From assembly GCF_040448675.1 (NCBI RefSeq), contig NZ_CP159289.1, forward strand, positions 4,571,001 to 4,635,000: a stretch of 64,000 nt of DNA, read 5' to 3'. The notes beneath the pieces were generated by a model that was not told where the DNA came from, did not search any database, and saw only the letters and a program-made list of their open reading frames with translations. Positions 46,636 to 55,950 of this stretch are shown piece after piece; positions within the stretch are counted from its first letter, which is position 1; every line of letters starts with the position of its first letter. The translations under genes and the position numbers were made by a program. Source of the stretch: Dyadobacter sp. 676 (lineage in GTDB: Bacteria > Bacteroidota > Bacteroidia > Cytophagales > Spirosomataceae).

Positions 46636-46664
46636 GCCGACAGCCGACGGCCGATTGCCGATTG
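46636..46664. repeat. Short single-arm 7-bp tandem repeat
   Basis: Four exact-length units, GCCGACA, GCCGACG, GCCGATT and GCCGATT, fill the gap between queD and lpxB and end three bases before the lpxB ATG. Confidence 0.75.
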
Positions 46665-46667
46665 TCT

Positions 46668-47774
46668 ATGAAATATTATCTGATCGCCGGCGAGCGTTCC
46701 GGGGACCTTCATGGTTCCAACCTGATCAAGGGGATCAGGGCAAGCGATCCCGCGGCTGAATTCAGGGGTTGGGGCGGCGATATGATGGCGGCAGAGGGAA
46801 TGGACCTCGTGACGCATTACAGAGATACCGCTTTTATGGGGTTCCTGGAAGTGGTCATGAACCTGCGGACGATCACCGGTCTGCTCAAAAAATGCAAAGC
46901 CGACATTCTCGGATATCGTCCCGACGCGCTGATATTGATCGATTACCCCGGTTTTAACCTGCGCATTGCCTCGTTCGCAAAGTCGGGAGGGTTGAAGGTT
47001 TTCTACTACATTTCCCCGAAAGTGTGGGCCTGGAACCAGAAGCGGGCCTGGAAGATCAAGGCGAATGTTGACCATATGTTCGTGATCTTCCCGTTCGAGG
47101 TTGATTTCTACAAAAAATACGATTACAAGGTCGACTACGTGGGAAACCCGCTTATGGACGCCATTGCGGCGTTCGAGCCGGACCCTGAATTCCGCCGCAG
47201 GCACAATCTCGACGACCGGCCCGTTATCGCACTGCTACCCGGTAGCCGCAAGCAGGAAATTGCCGGCATGCTCGACACCATGCTCTCTACCCAAAGGCAT
47301 TTTCCGGGGTATCAGTATGTGATCGCAGGCGTGAGGAATCTGCCTTCGGCCTTATACGACCGGTATTTATCTAGCGGTAAGGCCACGATCGTCTACGAGA
47401 ATACTTACGACCTGCTTTTCATTGCGGACGCGGCGCTTGTTACCTCCGGCACAGCTACTTTGGAAACGGCGCTTTTGAAAGTTCCGGAAGTGGTTTGTTA
47501 CCGGACGAGCGGGATTTCCTACGCATTGGCTAAGCGGTTGATCCGCATTCCCTTCATTTCGCTGGTGAACCTGATTTTGGAAAAAGAGGCTGTGAGGGAA
47601 TTGATCCAGCATGAACTGAATGAGGAAAATCTGGTGGCGGAACTGAAACGCATTCTTCCGGGAGGCGACAAAAACTTGCAACAAATGCACGATTACGAGA
47701 AGCTCGCAGAACGTGTGGGCGGCCCCGGGGCTTCGGAGCGGACGGGAGCGTTGATTGTTCACTATCTTTCTTAA
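46668..47774 (+). CDS. lpxB: Lipid-A-disaccharide synthase LpxB
   Basis: A 368-residue GT19 enzyme that joins UDP-2,3-diacylglucosamine and lipid X to form the lipid A disaccharide at the inner membrane. Family motifs are YLIAGERSGDLHGSNLI, FRGWGGDMMAAEGM, YYISPKVWAWNQKR, YVGNPLMDAI, LLPGSRKQEI and VTSGTATLETAL. The ATG at 46668 is preferred to a TTG two codons upstream. The start sits against a 7-bp repeat, so its ribosome-binding region is repeat-derived. Confidence 0.95.
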   Translation: MKYYLIAGERSGDLHGSNLIKGIRASDPAAEFRGWGGDMMAAEGMDLVTHYRDTAFMGFLEVVMNLRTITGLLKKCKADILGYRPDALILIDYPGFNLRIASFAKSGGLKVFYYISPKVWAWNQKRAWKIKANVDHMFVIFPFEVDFYKKYDYKVDYVGNPLMDAIAAFEPDPEFRRRHNLDDRPVIALLPGSRKQEIAGMLDTMLSTQRHFPGYQYVIAGVRNLPSALYDRYLSSGKATIVYENTYDLLFIADAALVTSGTATLETALLKVPEVVCYRTSGISYALAKRLIRIPFISLVNLILEKEAVRELIQHELNEENLVAELKRILPGGDKNLQQMHDYEKLAERVGGPGASERTGALIVHYLS

Positions 47775-47825
47775 ATGTTGATTTTGAGTTGACTATAAAA
47801 TGGTTAAAAAATAGTCGACATATAT

Positions 47826-47846
47826 GTAGGTATCTACGTAAATTTG
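47826..47846 (+). promoter_or_regulatory. -7 element overlapped by a palindrome, MarR-GNAT gene
   Basis: GTAG-GTAT-CTAC (47826-47837) is an inverted repeat abutting the -7 element TAAATTTG (47839-47846), 24 bases before the ATG. The placement suits self-repression by the MarR domain. Confidence 0.5.
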
Positions 47847-47869
47847 AACCTAATATTAAAAACAAGTGA

Positions 47870-48814
47870 ATGAACATTTTCAACGAAGTAGGCGCACTGG
47901 CGATTTCAACCCGTTTGCAGCGCCTGAGCGACCAGTTCCGGAAGGACGGCGTCCTCATTTATCAGCACAACGGGATCAGCTTCGAGCCGAAGTGGTTCCC
48001 GGTCATTTACGCACTTCACAAGAAAGAGGCATTGGGCATTATGGAGCTTTCGGAAGAGATCGGTTATGCGCATCCTTCGACGATCAACCTGCTGAAAGAG
48101 CTGGAAAAAGAAGGATTGGTGGAATCATTCAAGGACGAGCGCGACGAGCGAAAGCGGATGGTGCGGCTTTCTGAAAAGGCCGAAGCGCTGGTAATAAAGA
48201 TGCAGCCGGTTTGGGAAAAAATCAGAAAGACTGCGGAACAAATCATCGATAATGCGAATAATCTTTTACAAGCCATGGACGAAACGGAGTACCAATTAAA
48301 AAAAGAAGGGTTTTTCGACCGTTATAAAAGAATGGAGCAAGAGGGGACAAATGCGGCGGTCCGCATTGTGGATTACAAACCGGAATATGCACAGGCATTC
48401 TACGACCTGAACTACGCATGGATTTCGGAAACCTACGAAGTGGAGCCGGAAGATGAAAAGACGCTCTCCGACCCCGAAACTTACTATCTGAAAGACGGCG
48501 GGGCAATACTCATCGCATTATATGGTGACGAGCCGGTAGGCACATGCGCGTTGAAACGTAGTGGCGACATTGTTGAAATGAGCAAAATGACCGTATCGAA
48601 AAGCATGCGGGGGAAGAAGATCGGAGATTTGCTCGGCAACGCCGTGATTGAAAAGGGGAAGGAATTAGGCGCGTCCAGAATGATTCTCTATTCGAACCGG
48701 AAGGGGTCTGCTGCGGGTATCAACCTATATAAGAAACTGGGTTTTGAAGAAGTGCCGTTGACGGGACATAACTTCAAGCGGGCGGATATTAAGATGGAGT
48801 TGGCGTTGACCTAG
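47870..48814 (+). CDS. MarR-type regulator fused to GNAT acetyltransferase
   Basis: A 314-residue two-domain protein. Residues 1-145 are a MarR winged helix (ALGIMELSEEIGYAHPSTIN as recognition region, DERDERKRMVRLSEKAEAL as wing). Residues 165-314 are a GNAT domain with MTVSKSMRGKKIGDLLGNAV and NLYKKLGFEEVPL. Such fusions are a known bacterial architecture; the acetylated substrate and the effector are unknown. A palindrome over its own promoter suggests autoregulation. It ends four bases into the convergent Uma2 gene. Confidence 0.88.
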   Translation: MNIFNEVGALAISTRLQRLSDQFRKDGVLIYQHNGISFEPKWFPVIYALHKKEALGIMELSEEIGYAHPSTINLLKELEKEGLVESFKDERDERKRMVRLSEKAEALVIKMQPVWEKIRKTAEQIIDNANNLLQAMDETEYQLKKEGFFDRYKRMEQEGTNAAVRIVDYKPEYAQAFYDLNYAWISETYEVEPEDEKTLSDPETYYLKDGGAILIALYGDEPVGTCALKRSGDIVEMSKMTVSKSMRGKKIGDLLGNAVIEKGKELGASRMILYSNRKGSAAGINLYKKLGFEEVPLTGHNFKRADIKMELALT

Positions 48815-49404
48815 TTGAATATCCTGTTCAAATCTATTTTCAGATCAGGGAAAATAGACGATTGTATTGATTCAACTGCTGGTGGCAATCCTACATATTT
48901 GCCTTCGTCGTTGAGCACGTACACCAGCACAGCGTTTTGGGACGGCTCAACGAGCCAATATTCCCTGACGCCGGATTCCTGATACAATTCGAACTTGTTA
49001 TGCATTTCTATTTTAGAGTTGCCGGGCGAGAGAATTTCAACAATCAGATCCGGCGCTCCGAGGCAACCGTGATCATCTAGTTTCGACTCGTCACAAATGA
49101 CACAAAGATCCGGCTGAACTACGGTATAAATTTTTTGATCTTCTACGTTTCGGTTCTTTCTAGGTAGCCTGACGTCGAATGGCGCGGAAAAGGCCTGGCA
49201 ATAGTGATTTTCGAAATAGCCACCTATTCTCAAATGCAATTTTCCCGAGATTTTCTGATGCATTGTGCCCGGGGCAGGCGACATTTTAAAAATCTTTCCC
49301 TTAATCAGTTCCACGCGCTCCTTGAATTGCCAAAGCAAATAATCGGCGTAGGTGTATGTACCGTTAAGGTCTAGTTGATCGATATCGGTGATGATTACAG
49401 GCAT
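48811..49404 (-). CDS. Uma2-family (DUF820) nuclease-like protein
   Basis: A 197-residue protein with the PD-(D/E)xK-like Uma2 fold. Visible parts are YTYADYLLWQFKERVELIKG, the core VVQPDLCVICDESKLDDHG then APDLIVEILSPGNSKIEMHN, and YQESGVREYWLVEP. The acidic and lysine residues of a nuclease site appear retained. Uma2 proteins are common, especially in Cyanobacteria and Bacteroidota, but their biological job is unclear. It stands alone and is convergent with the MarR-GNAT gene. Confidence 0.88.
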   Translation of the reverse strand: MPVIITDIDQLDLNGTYTYADYLLWQFKERVELIKGKIFKMSPAPGTMHQKISGKLHLRIGGYFENHYCQAFSAPFDVRLPRKNRNVEDQKIYTVVQPDLCVICDESKLDDHGCLGAPDLIVEILSPGNSKIEMHNKFELYQESGVREYWLVEPSQNAVLVYVLNDEGKYVGLPPAVESIQSSIFPDLKIDLNRIFN

Positions 49405-49518
49405 AGCGTACTAGCAAATCGGCTAAAGACTTTTGTAAATCTACCCAAATTCCGACCGGAAGTCAATGGAGAATGCCTGTAACAGCGTGCGGAATGAGCA
49501 GCTAGTAGCTCCGATTAG

Positions 49519-50773
49519 TCAGGTCTTCCGTTTCTTTTTCCGTGCCGAAGGAAACAGTACGTTGTTCAATATCAGCCGGTAGCCGGGCGAATTGGGATAG
49601 AGATTGAGATCGGTGGGCATACGGCGACCGCCTCCGCCACGTCCTTCGGGGTCGTGGCCCCCGTAGAAAGTCCATTGGCCCCGGCCGAGCTCGCCGTAAA
49701 TGTAGCGGTCGGAGGTACTGCTGGTACCCATCACGAGCGAGCTCGGTTTGACGGTGTATTTGGAAAATGCGGTGGTCTGGCCGAAAAACTCCCGTATCAA
49801 ATGTTCATGGTTTTGCACGAGCATAGCGGGGATCACGTCCCATTTGGCCGAAAAGTCGAAAAGGGAGAAATAGGCGTCGTTTTCCCCCCAGCCGCGATAA
49901 CGGCCAGCCGCCGAATTGATGTCCGAGAAGTTCATACCCTCGTATTCGTCCAGCTGCAACTTGAAGTTGTGGAATGCGAATGTCTTATCGAAATCCAGCT
50001 TGGACTGCGCGTCGGGATCGATGCCGTCGCCGTCGAGGTTATCGACGATATCCACACCTTCGGCCGCAAGTGCAATGTCGAACGTCTCCGCGCCGGAGCA
50101 CATTGCGAACAAAAAGCCGCCGCCCGCACAAAATTCCTTGATCGCCTTCGCGACGGCCAGTTTCAGTTGCGGCACTTTTAGAAAAGCCATAACGGTTGGC
50201 GATTGCTTCCTGTGCTTTGATATCGGCCTCGCTCGTGCGGCGCAGGTTTTTGCCGAACTGTCCGGTAAAATCTTCATGGTGCAGGTGCAGCCAGTCGTAT
50301 TTCGGCAGGTCGCCACGCATGATTTCTTCGTCGTAGATTACCTCGAAGGGGATTTCCGCATATTTCAGGACCAGCAACACGGCATCGGTATTCTCAAATT
50401 CGGCGGGGCTGATCTTAATAGGCGAATACACCGCGATTTTAGCAGCTTTGAAAAGCTTCACCACATCCATATTCACATTTGGATTACTAATTTCCGACAC
50501 GATCTGCGCCGCCGCCGCTTCCGAGAGCACTTCGTAGGAGATTGCCCTCAGTTTGCACTCGTTCTCGATAGATTTGCTGTATTGGACCTTAAAGCTGCCG
50601 CCGCGGTAGTTGAGCAGCCAATCCACTTCGATATCGCCCTTCAGCAGGATGTACGCCAATCCATATGCCTTCAGATGGTTGGTTTGGGTGTTGTCCATCG
50701 GGATCAGGACCTGGTTTGCGAAGCAGATTTGCGACAGAAAAACCAGCACCAGTGGTAGAATCTTTCTTAGCAT
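49519..50773 (-). CDS. Secreted asparagine-synthetase-B-like protein, frameshifted
   Basis: A signal peptide (MLRKILPLVLVFLSQICFA) is followed by about 395 residues. A class-I glutamine-amidotransferase-like segment (CAGGGFLFAMCSGAETFDIA) holds a nucleophile-like Cys. Relatives are often labelled asparagine synthetase B, though export makes that activity doubtful. The frame breaks after RYGFSK; removing one A of the four-A run (plus-strand T run 50176-50179) joins it to VPQLKLAVAKAIKEF and gives 417 residues. The heptamer CTTTTAG at the break is the same as at the sufB break. A consensus error is favoured. Confidence 0.7.
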
Positions 50774-50821
50774 GGTAGGAAACGTTTGAAGTCCGAAGCT
50801 GCATCGTCAGGGGAGGTGTAT

Positions 50822-50829
50822 CAAATTTA
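50822..50829 (-). promoter_or_regulatory. -7 element of the asparagine-synthetase-B-like gene
   Basis: CAAATTTA on the plus strand reads TAAATTTG on the minus strand, 48 bases before the ATG at 50773. No well-spaced -33 element is seen. Confidence 0.45.
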
Positions 50830-50935
50830 AATAATAAACATCAATTTAGATAGCTGTAAATGAGGTTTTTGTGAAGCTCGAAAAGAGAGGTTCGCCCTGT
50901 CGGGCTATCCGTTCGGAAATAATGTGTTTGCTGCT

Positions 50936-50943
50936 TATTTTTG
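50936..50943 (+). promoter_or_regulatory. -7 element of the Crp-like gene
   Basis: TATTTTTG matches TAnnTTTG and lies 28 bases before the ATG at 50972, supporting that start over an in-frame start at 50924 that precedes it. Confidence 0.5.
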
Positions 50944-50971
50944 GAATATACGTTTACTCACATTCAAGATC

Positions 50972-51559
50972 ATGACCGAAACACAAATCCTGAATTATGC
51001 GCTGAACCAGTTCGCCGGGATCGACGCCGCGGCCTTCGAGCTGTCGGTTCCCTACTGGCAGAAGAAAACCTACGGCAAAGGGGAATTTTACAACGAGTAC
51101 AAAAATGTGTGCAAATACCTGGGTTTCATTCTCGACGGCGTTTTCAGGACTTATTACATCGACGAGGTCTCGGCGGATGAAAAAAATGTGTTTTTCTTTT
51201 CAAAAAATCAGGTGGTGGTAGCGTACAAAAGCTTCGTGACGCAAACGCCATGCAGTTATTACACCGAGTCGATGACCGAATCGACGGTTCTGTATATTCA
51301 TATCAATCACCTGACGGAGCTGTACGGCAAGTCGCACCAATGGGAACGGTTCGGGCGCCTCGTGGCGGAGACGGCATTTAACGTGGCGATGACCCGTGCC
51401 GAGGAACTCATGTTCCGTACGCCCGAGCAGCGCTATGTCGAACTGATACAGAACCACCCGGACATTTTTAACAACGTCCCGCTGTACCATATAGCCTCTT
51501 ATCTGGGCATTCAGGCGCCTTCCCTGAGCCGTATCCGAAAAAGAATGGTGGGTAAATGA
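50972..51559 (+). CDS. Crp/Fnr-family transcriptional regulator
   Basis: A 195-residue protein from the ATG at 50972 (MTETQILNYALNQF). The N-terminal cyclic-nucleotide-binding-like beta-roll includes YLGFILDGVFRTYYIDE and VLYIHINHLTELYG. The C-terminal winged helix ends VPLYHIASYLGIQAPSLSRIRKR, the DNA-reading helix. The usual cAMP-binding residues are not obvious, as in many Bacteroidota members that sense other signals. The hydrolase gene lies 103 bases downstream and could be a target. Confidence 0.88.
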   Translation: MTETQILNYALNQFAGIDAAAFELSVPYWQKKTYGKGEFYNEYKNVCKYLGFILDGVFRTYYIDEVSADEKNVFFFSKNQVVVAYKSFVTQTPCSYYTESMTESTVLYIHINHLTELYGKSHQWERFGRLVAETAFNVAMTRAEELMFRTPEQRYVELIQNHPDIFNNVPLYHIASYLGIQAPSLSRIRKRMVGK

Positions 51560-51662
51560 CGATCTTAACCCCGGTTAAGGGAATAGTTTGGTTTGCTGCT
51601 GAATTTTGTCGTGTTCAAAGATTGAACGGGAAAGGAAAGTTAACTTTTAACCGATAGAAATC

Positions 51663-52448
51663 ATGAAAGCCAGTAACACCAAAACGGTCGTATTCATCAC
51701 AGGTGCATTTGTGAGCCATAAAGGCTGGGACCATTGGAAAGCCTATTTCGAAAGCAAGGGGTACACCACTTATGCACCCGCGTGGCCTTATAAAGATGCG
51801 CCGGCCGCCGAACTGCGGGACAGACAGCCCAACGATACGGACCTGGCCGGCCTGACATTCAAAGAGCTGGTCGACCATTATGCCGGTTTTGTGAAATCCT
51901 TACCGGAAAAACCGATCATCATCGGCCATTCGCTCGGCGGACTGATCACCCAGATATTGATTAACCGCGACCTGGGTGTGGCCGGAATCGCCATTCACCC
52001 CGTGCCGCCGCAAGGCGTGATCCCCTACGAATTCTCCTTCCTTAAAGCGGGTTACAAAGTATTCGGACTATTTACCTCCTTGAAGAAAACTTACCTGATG
52101 TCGCTGACCGACTGGCAATATGCCTTCACCAACGGTATGACGCTGGAAGAGCAGAAGAGAACCTGGACTGAAAACGTCATCCCCGAATCGAAAACCGTGG
52201 CGCGCGGCGGTATCACTTCCGCTGCAAGGGTGGATTTTAAAAAAGCACACGCTCCATTGCTGATCACCTCGGGTGAGTTCGATAACATTATTCCCGCCTC
52301 GCTGAACTTCCGCAACTATAAAGCCTACAAAAACAATGGCTCGATAGTGGATTACAAGGAATTCCCGGGCCGCAACCACTTCGTGCTTGGTCAACCGACC
52401 TGGAAAGAGGATGCGGATTACATTCTCGACTGGATCGGCAAACATTAA
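51663..52448 (+). CDS. Alpha/beta hydrolase
   Basis: A 261-residue hydrolase without a signal peptide. The nucleophile elbow is PIIIGHSLGGLITQ, the oxyanion region is in VVFITGAFVSHKGWDHW, and the acid and histidine are likely in SGEFDNIIP and FPGRNHFVLGQ. The substrate is unknown; esterase-type activity is plausible. Its location behind a Crp-like gene recalls common regulator-hydrolase pairs. A hairpin follows. Confidence 0.88.
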   Translation: MKASNTKTVVFITGAFVSHKGWDHWKAYFESKGYTTYAPAWPYKDAPAAELRDRQPNDTDLAGLTFKELVDHYAGFVKSLPEKPIIIGHSLGGLITQILINRDLGVAGIAIHPVPPQGVIPYEFSFLKAGYKVFGLFTSLKKTYLMSLTDWQYAFTNGMTLEEQKRTWTENVIPESKTVARGGITSAARVDFKKAHAPLLITSGEFDNIIPASLNFRNYKAYKNNGSIVDYKEFPGRNHFVLGQPTWKEDADYILDWIGKH

Positions 52449-52462
52449 CAGCGGCCCCCGGA

Positions 52463-52488
52463 CCTGAGCGCAGCGGCCGCCGCTGAGG
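52463..52488. terminator. GC-rich hairpin between convergent genes
   Basis: AGCGG-CCG-CCGCT (52472-52484) with outer CCT/AGG pairs lies between the hydrolase stop and the convergent stop at 52502. No T-tract. Confidence 0.4.
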
Positions 52489-52501
52489 TTGGAAGGGTCG
52501 T

Positions 52502-54214
52502 CTAGGAAAAGCGGATCACATGCCTGAAAGGCGTAAAACCCGTCAGAAAAACAGTAGGCGCCTCCATCGCCGGCAAGGCTCCCCGCAACGCGACATTCTT
52601 ATGCAATGCAAGCCCCGGACCGAAAGTGATGGTATCGCCGCCCAGTTCGTAAGAGCCGGTTGCCTCCTTCAATAACCATGAATCTTTGGTGTTTTCGATT
52701 TTGGAAACCCCTTTGAGCGTTCCTCCGGGCCTGAAAATCAATTCCAATGCGGCGGGGACACGCTCGGTGCCGTTGGTTACCACTTCGATTTCCATTCCGC
52801 CGGAAATCTCGCGGATCATCACTTTGGTATCCAGGATTTGTACTTCGCTTTGCGGCCGGAAATTCCGCGGCATTTTCTCCCAGTCGCCATCGGGCGCGAT
52901 CGACTCCTTGGGATAAGGCTGAAAATACGGTCCGTCAAGTTTTTGTGTCAGTACCCATTCGTTTCCATTCTGGTTGATTTTTTCTGATTGGAATTGTCCT
53001 TTGCCAAAGAAAGACGAAGCAAACCGCACACCCTGCAACACCGCATTGCCTTTCATAAAAGTAAACCAGGCCGGGTTGTCAGCAATTAATGTGCTGTCCC
53101 AACGGCCGCGGCGGATACGTACGAGGCCCGAATTCGGGAAAGTTTTGACATAGTCGACGGGTACCGGTTTCTCGGCGGGCAATTCGGCCCAAAGCGAGGG
53201 GTCGGTCAGGAAATAATCGAGGAACCCGGCGGTTTTGAGGCCGGCAGTTTTTTCGATTAGCCTGCACATGGCCGCATATTGGCCATTCCCGTCTTTGATC
53301 GCAAAGTAGCGGTAAGGATAATAGTAGTTTTCAAGCGTTCCCACAATAGCTTTGTCCTGCCGGCCCGACGCGTCGGTAACGACTTCCCCGTTGGGGTGCA
53401 CATAATACATGGTCATGTCCAGGTTCCTGCGCACGGCGTCGAACAATTCCGGTTTTTTGAGGCCCTTGCCGATGGTAATGAGCAGGCGGTCGGTGAGAGA
53501 GGAGTAAATAAATGTGCTTTTCTCGTTGAACTGTCCGTCGCGGTCGATATCGATGTGCTCGGCGAGCCATTGCTCAGCCCGGGCTACGTATTTGGGGTTA
53601 GGCCAGAGTTCGTTCAGTTTGGTTAACGCAGCCGAAACGACCCAACGGTGGTTGGGCGTGTGGATACCGCCCACGCTCAGCGCGTCGCCCGCACGCAGGA
53701 GGAAGGTTTTCAGGTTCGCCAGCATTTTGCCCGCTCCTTCGGTGTTCGACTGTTCGATGAGGCTGTAAGCCATGGCCAGTCGTTTGACGAGAAAGCCCGT
53801 GTCGGGTGTGGAATGGAAGTTGGTCGAAAGCAAGTCGATTGTCCCGTCCGGATGCTGCGTTTTGACCAGGTACAATGCCGCCAGATCCATGTCCGCGAGC
53901 AATTCTTTCGACTTATGAAATTTGGAAGAAGGCGAGAACAGGCCTGTCGCGCCCCACTGGATCAATGCGGCGGTGCTGTGCGGGTTCAGCAGGTCGAAAC
54001 CATCGCGCAGGCCGCCCAGGTCGGGGCTTTGCGGATCTTTCACCTGGTAAGTCCTGAGCGACTCAATGCCTTTGTCGGCTTGCCCGACGAGCGTTTGCAG
54101 CCATTCGGGCATATTCTCGGCATGAATGCGGGCCGGTACGATGCCCGAAGCGGGAATTACGGGCAATGCGCACAGCGCCAGCGCGCTGTGTCTGACAAAT
54201 TCTCTTCTGTCCAT
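52502..54214 (-). CDS. Exported alpha/alpha-toroid plus beta-sandwich protein (lyase/heparinase-like)
   Basis: A 570-residue protein with a Tat-like signal (MDRREFVRHSALALCALPV). The first 320 residues are helical with repeats typical of alpha/alpha toroids (LYLVKTQHPDGTIDLLSTNF, GGIHTPNHRWVVSAALTKL, IVGTLENYYYPYRYF). The rest is beta-rich (RIRRGRWDSTLIADNPAWFT onward), the layout of heparinase II/III-like polysaccharide lyases. His and Tyr residues fit for catalysis are present, but a family cannot be fixed. No PUL genes surround it. Confidence 0.65.
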   Translation of the reverse strand: MDRREFVRHSALALCALPVIPASGIVPARIHAENMPEWLQTLVGQADKGIESLRTYQVKDPQSPDLGGLRDGFDLLNPHSTAALIQWGATGLFSPSSKFHKSKELLADMDLAALYLVKTQHPDGTIDLLSTNFHSTPDTGFLVKRLAMAYSLIEQSNTEGAGKMLANLKTFLLRAGDALSVGGIHTPNHRWVVSAALTKLNELWPNPKYVARAEQWLAEHIDIDRDGQFNEKSTFIYSSLTDRLLITIGKGLKKPELFDAVRRNLDMTMYYVHPNGEVVTDASGRQDKAIVGTLENYYYPYRYFAIKDGNGQYAAMCRLIEKTAGLKTAGFLDYFLTDPSLWAELPAEKPVPVDYVKTFPNSGLVRIRRGRWDSTLIADNPAWFTFMKGNAVLQGVRFASSFFGKGQFQSEKINQNGNEWVLTQKLDGPYFQPYPKESIAPDGDWEKMPRNFRPQSEVQILDTKVMIREISGGMEIEVVTNGTERVPAALELIFRPGGTLKGVSKIENTKDSWLLKEATGSYELGGDTITFGPGLALHKNVALRGALPAMEAPTVFLTGFTPFRHVIRFS

Positions 54215-54405
54215 GAAGGTCGGGCTAGGTGGTTTTCGGAGAAAAGACCAAAACCTTGGCGGAATACTTGAAGCCGCCGATCATGTCGGACGACAAATTG
54301 ACCTGCGCTTACGAACCATATCGCGGCCGGATTCCCGTTTTTGGGTATATTTATATTAGAATTAGATGAAGGTTGCAACGGTTACAACCGCAAGGTTGTC
54401 GCTAT

Positions 54406-54434
54406 TTGATGACAAGATATTTCCGTTATTTTTG
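54406..54434 (+). promoter_or_regulatory. Promoter of the multi-pass membrane protein gene
   Basis: TTTG at 54406-54409, a 17-base spacer and TATTTTTG at 54427-54434 match the Bacteroidota consensus. The expected transcript start is about 45 bases before the ATG at 54485. Confidence 0.65.
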
Positions 54435-54484
54435 TTGGATTTTTGGAGAAACACATCTGGATTTAATTGAATGCCGGTTCCTGA

Positions 54485-55942
54485 ATGAAAACAACTGTAC
54501 TTCGCAATTTGAGTCTGGGATATTTGCTGCTGCCAAACCTGATCTTCTCGATCAGCTGGTTCAGGATGCCCATTTCCGTGTGTCTGGTAGCAGGACTTGC
54601 GTTTATGTACTTCATCAGCTACCAGCGTGAACGGACACTGAAAACCGATCTTCCAACGCGCCATATGGTCGAGATCGCATTCATTTCGCTGGCAATCATC
54701 GCCTTTTCGGGCGTCGGGGGCTTTTGCTTTCAGGCTTTCGACTTCTGGGCGCATAATTCGAAATATTATACACTTTACAACCAGTCGTGGCCGGTAATGT
54801 TCAAGGAGAATGGCCGCTACGCCTGCCATTACTTTGGCTTTTTTCTCGTGCCGGCGCTGATTTCGAAGGGACTGGGCGAGCCATCCGGTATTGCGTTGTA
54901 CCTCTGGGCGTCGGTAGGGCTGTTTATCGGCACCTGCTGGATATTTATTTTTACACAAAAAAAGTTATCTCTCACTGGTCTTTTTCCTGTCGCTCGGGGG
55001 GATCGGGCATGTTACAAAAGTGCTGTTCCTAAGGGCGATCGGCCTTAATTACCATGTGCCGCCTTTCTTTACGGAGATCTGGCCGGTCCTTTACCAAACG
55101 CAATGGGCGCCCAACCAGCTCATTCCGATCATTATCGTTTCGTGTATCTTGTTTAATGATTATGTGTATGTCAAAAAACCTGAAAAGAGTTTTCTGGCCG
55201 TCATTTCGATCTTTATATGGGGTATTTTCCCGTCCATTGTTTTTGTAATTATTTTCGGGATACTTATTATCCTCCGTTACTATAAAGAGCCTGCTTACTT
55301 TCTCAAACCGAGGCCGATGCTCGACCTGTTTGTTCCCGGGCTGCTTTTTATCCCCACATTCTTTTTTTCCTGCAGGGGAAAAATTCGGTGATCTCCGGCT
55401 TCATCTGGCAATTCGATCCGCTGAACGAGATTCTCTTCCACTATTTCTTCGGGGTAGTGGTAGACCTCGCCGTACTTTACGGCATCGTACTCATTCTCAA
55501 ATTGCATAAAAGCGAATATGCAACGGTCATCCACAGTCTTTTCCTCCTGCTGATCGCCATTTCGCTCTTCCGGATGGGTAAATGGAACGACTGGTTCCTG
55601 CGCGGAAGCACACCCGTGCTCACCTTGCTGTCGCTGTTTATCCTGCATCGTTTCGCCGGGTGGGTCAGGGAACATCCAGGCTGGTATAAAATGCGGGTGG
55701 CATATCCGATCGTTATTTTCCTGGCCCTCGGCCTCGTCGTTCCGATATCGCATATCAAGCGCGCATTAAGCGAAAATGTGATCACACATTCACTATTTCC
55801 CGATAAGGTGAAATTTAAGCCTTATCCTTACGATCAATATGAGGACTTCTACCAATTAGGGAAAGCCATTTACTCCCAACAGGAAGCCAATCAGTTCGTA
55901 GGGCAAAAAGGATCTTTCTACGAACTGTACCTGGCCCGGTAG
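54485..55942 (+). CDS. Multi-pass membrane protein (GT-C-like), two frameshifts
   Basis: Three overlapping frames join into one 485-residue protein with about ten hydrophobic segments. One extra A in the seven-A run (54957-54963) breaks FTQKK from YLSLVFFLSLGGIGHVTKVL. One missing T in the seven-T run (55362-55368) breaks IPTFFF from LQGKNSVISGFIWQFDP. The two cancel, so the total length stays a multiple of three. The layout, with polar motifs in loops (FDFWAHNSKYYTLYNQSWPV), resembles GT-C membrane glycosyltransferases, but I cannot name a family. Consensus errors are the best explanation of the breaks. Confidence 0.65.
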
Positions 55943-55950
55943 AAGGGCGG

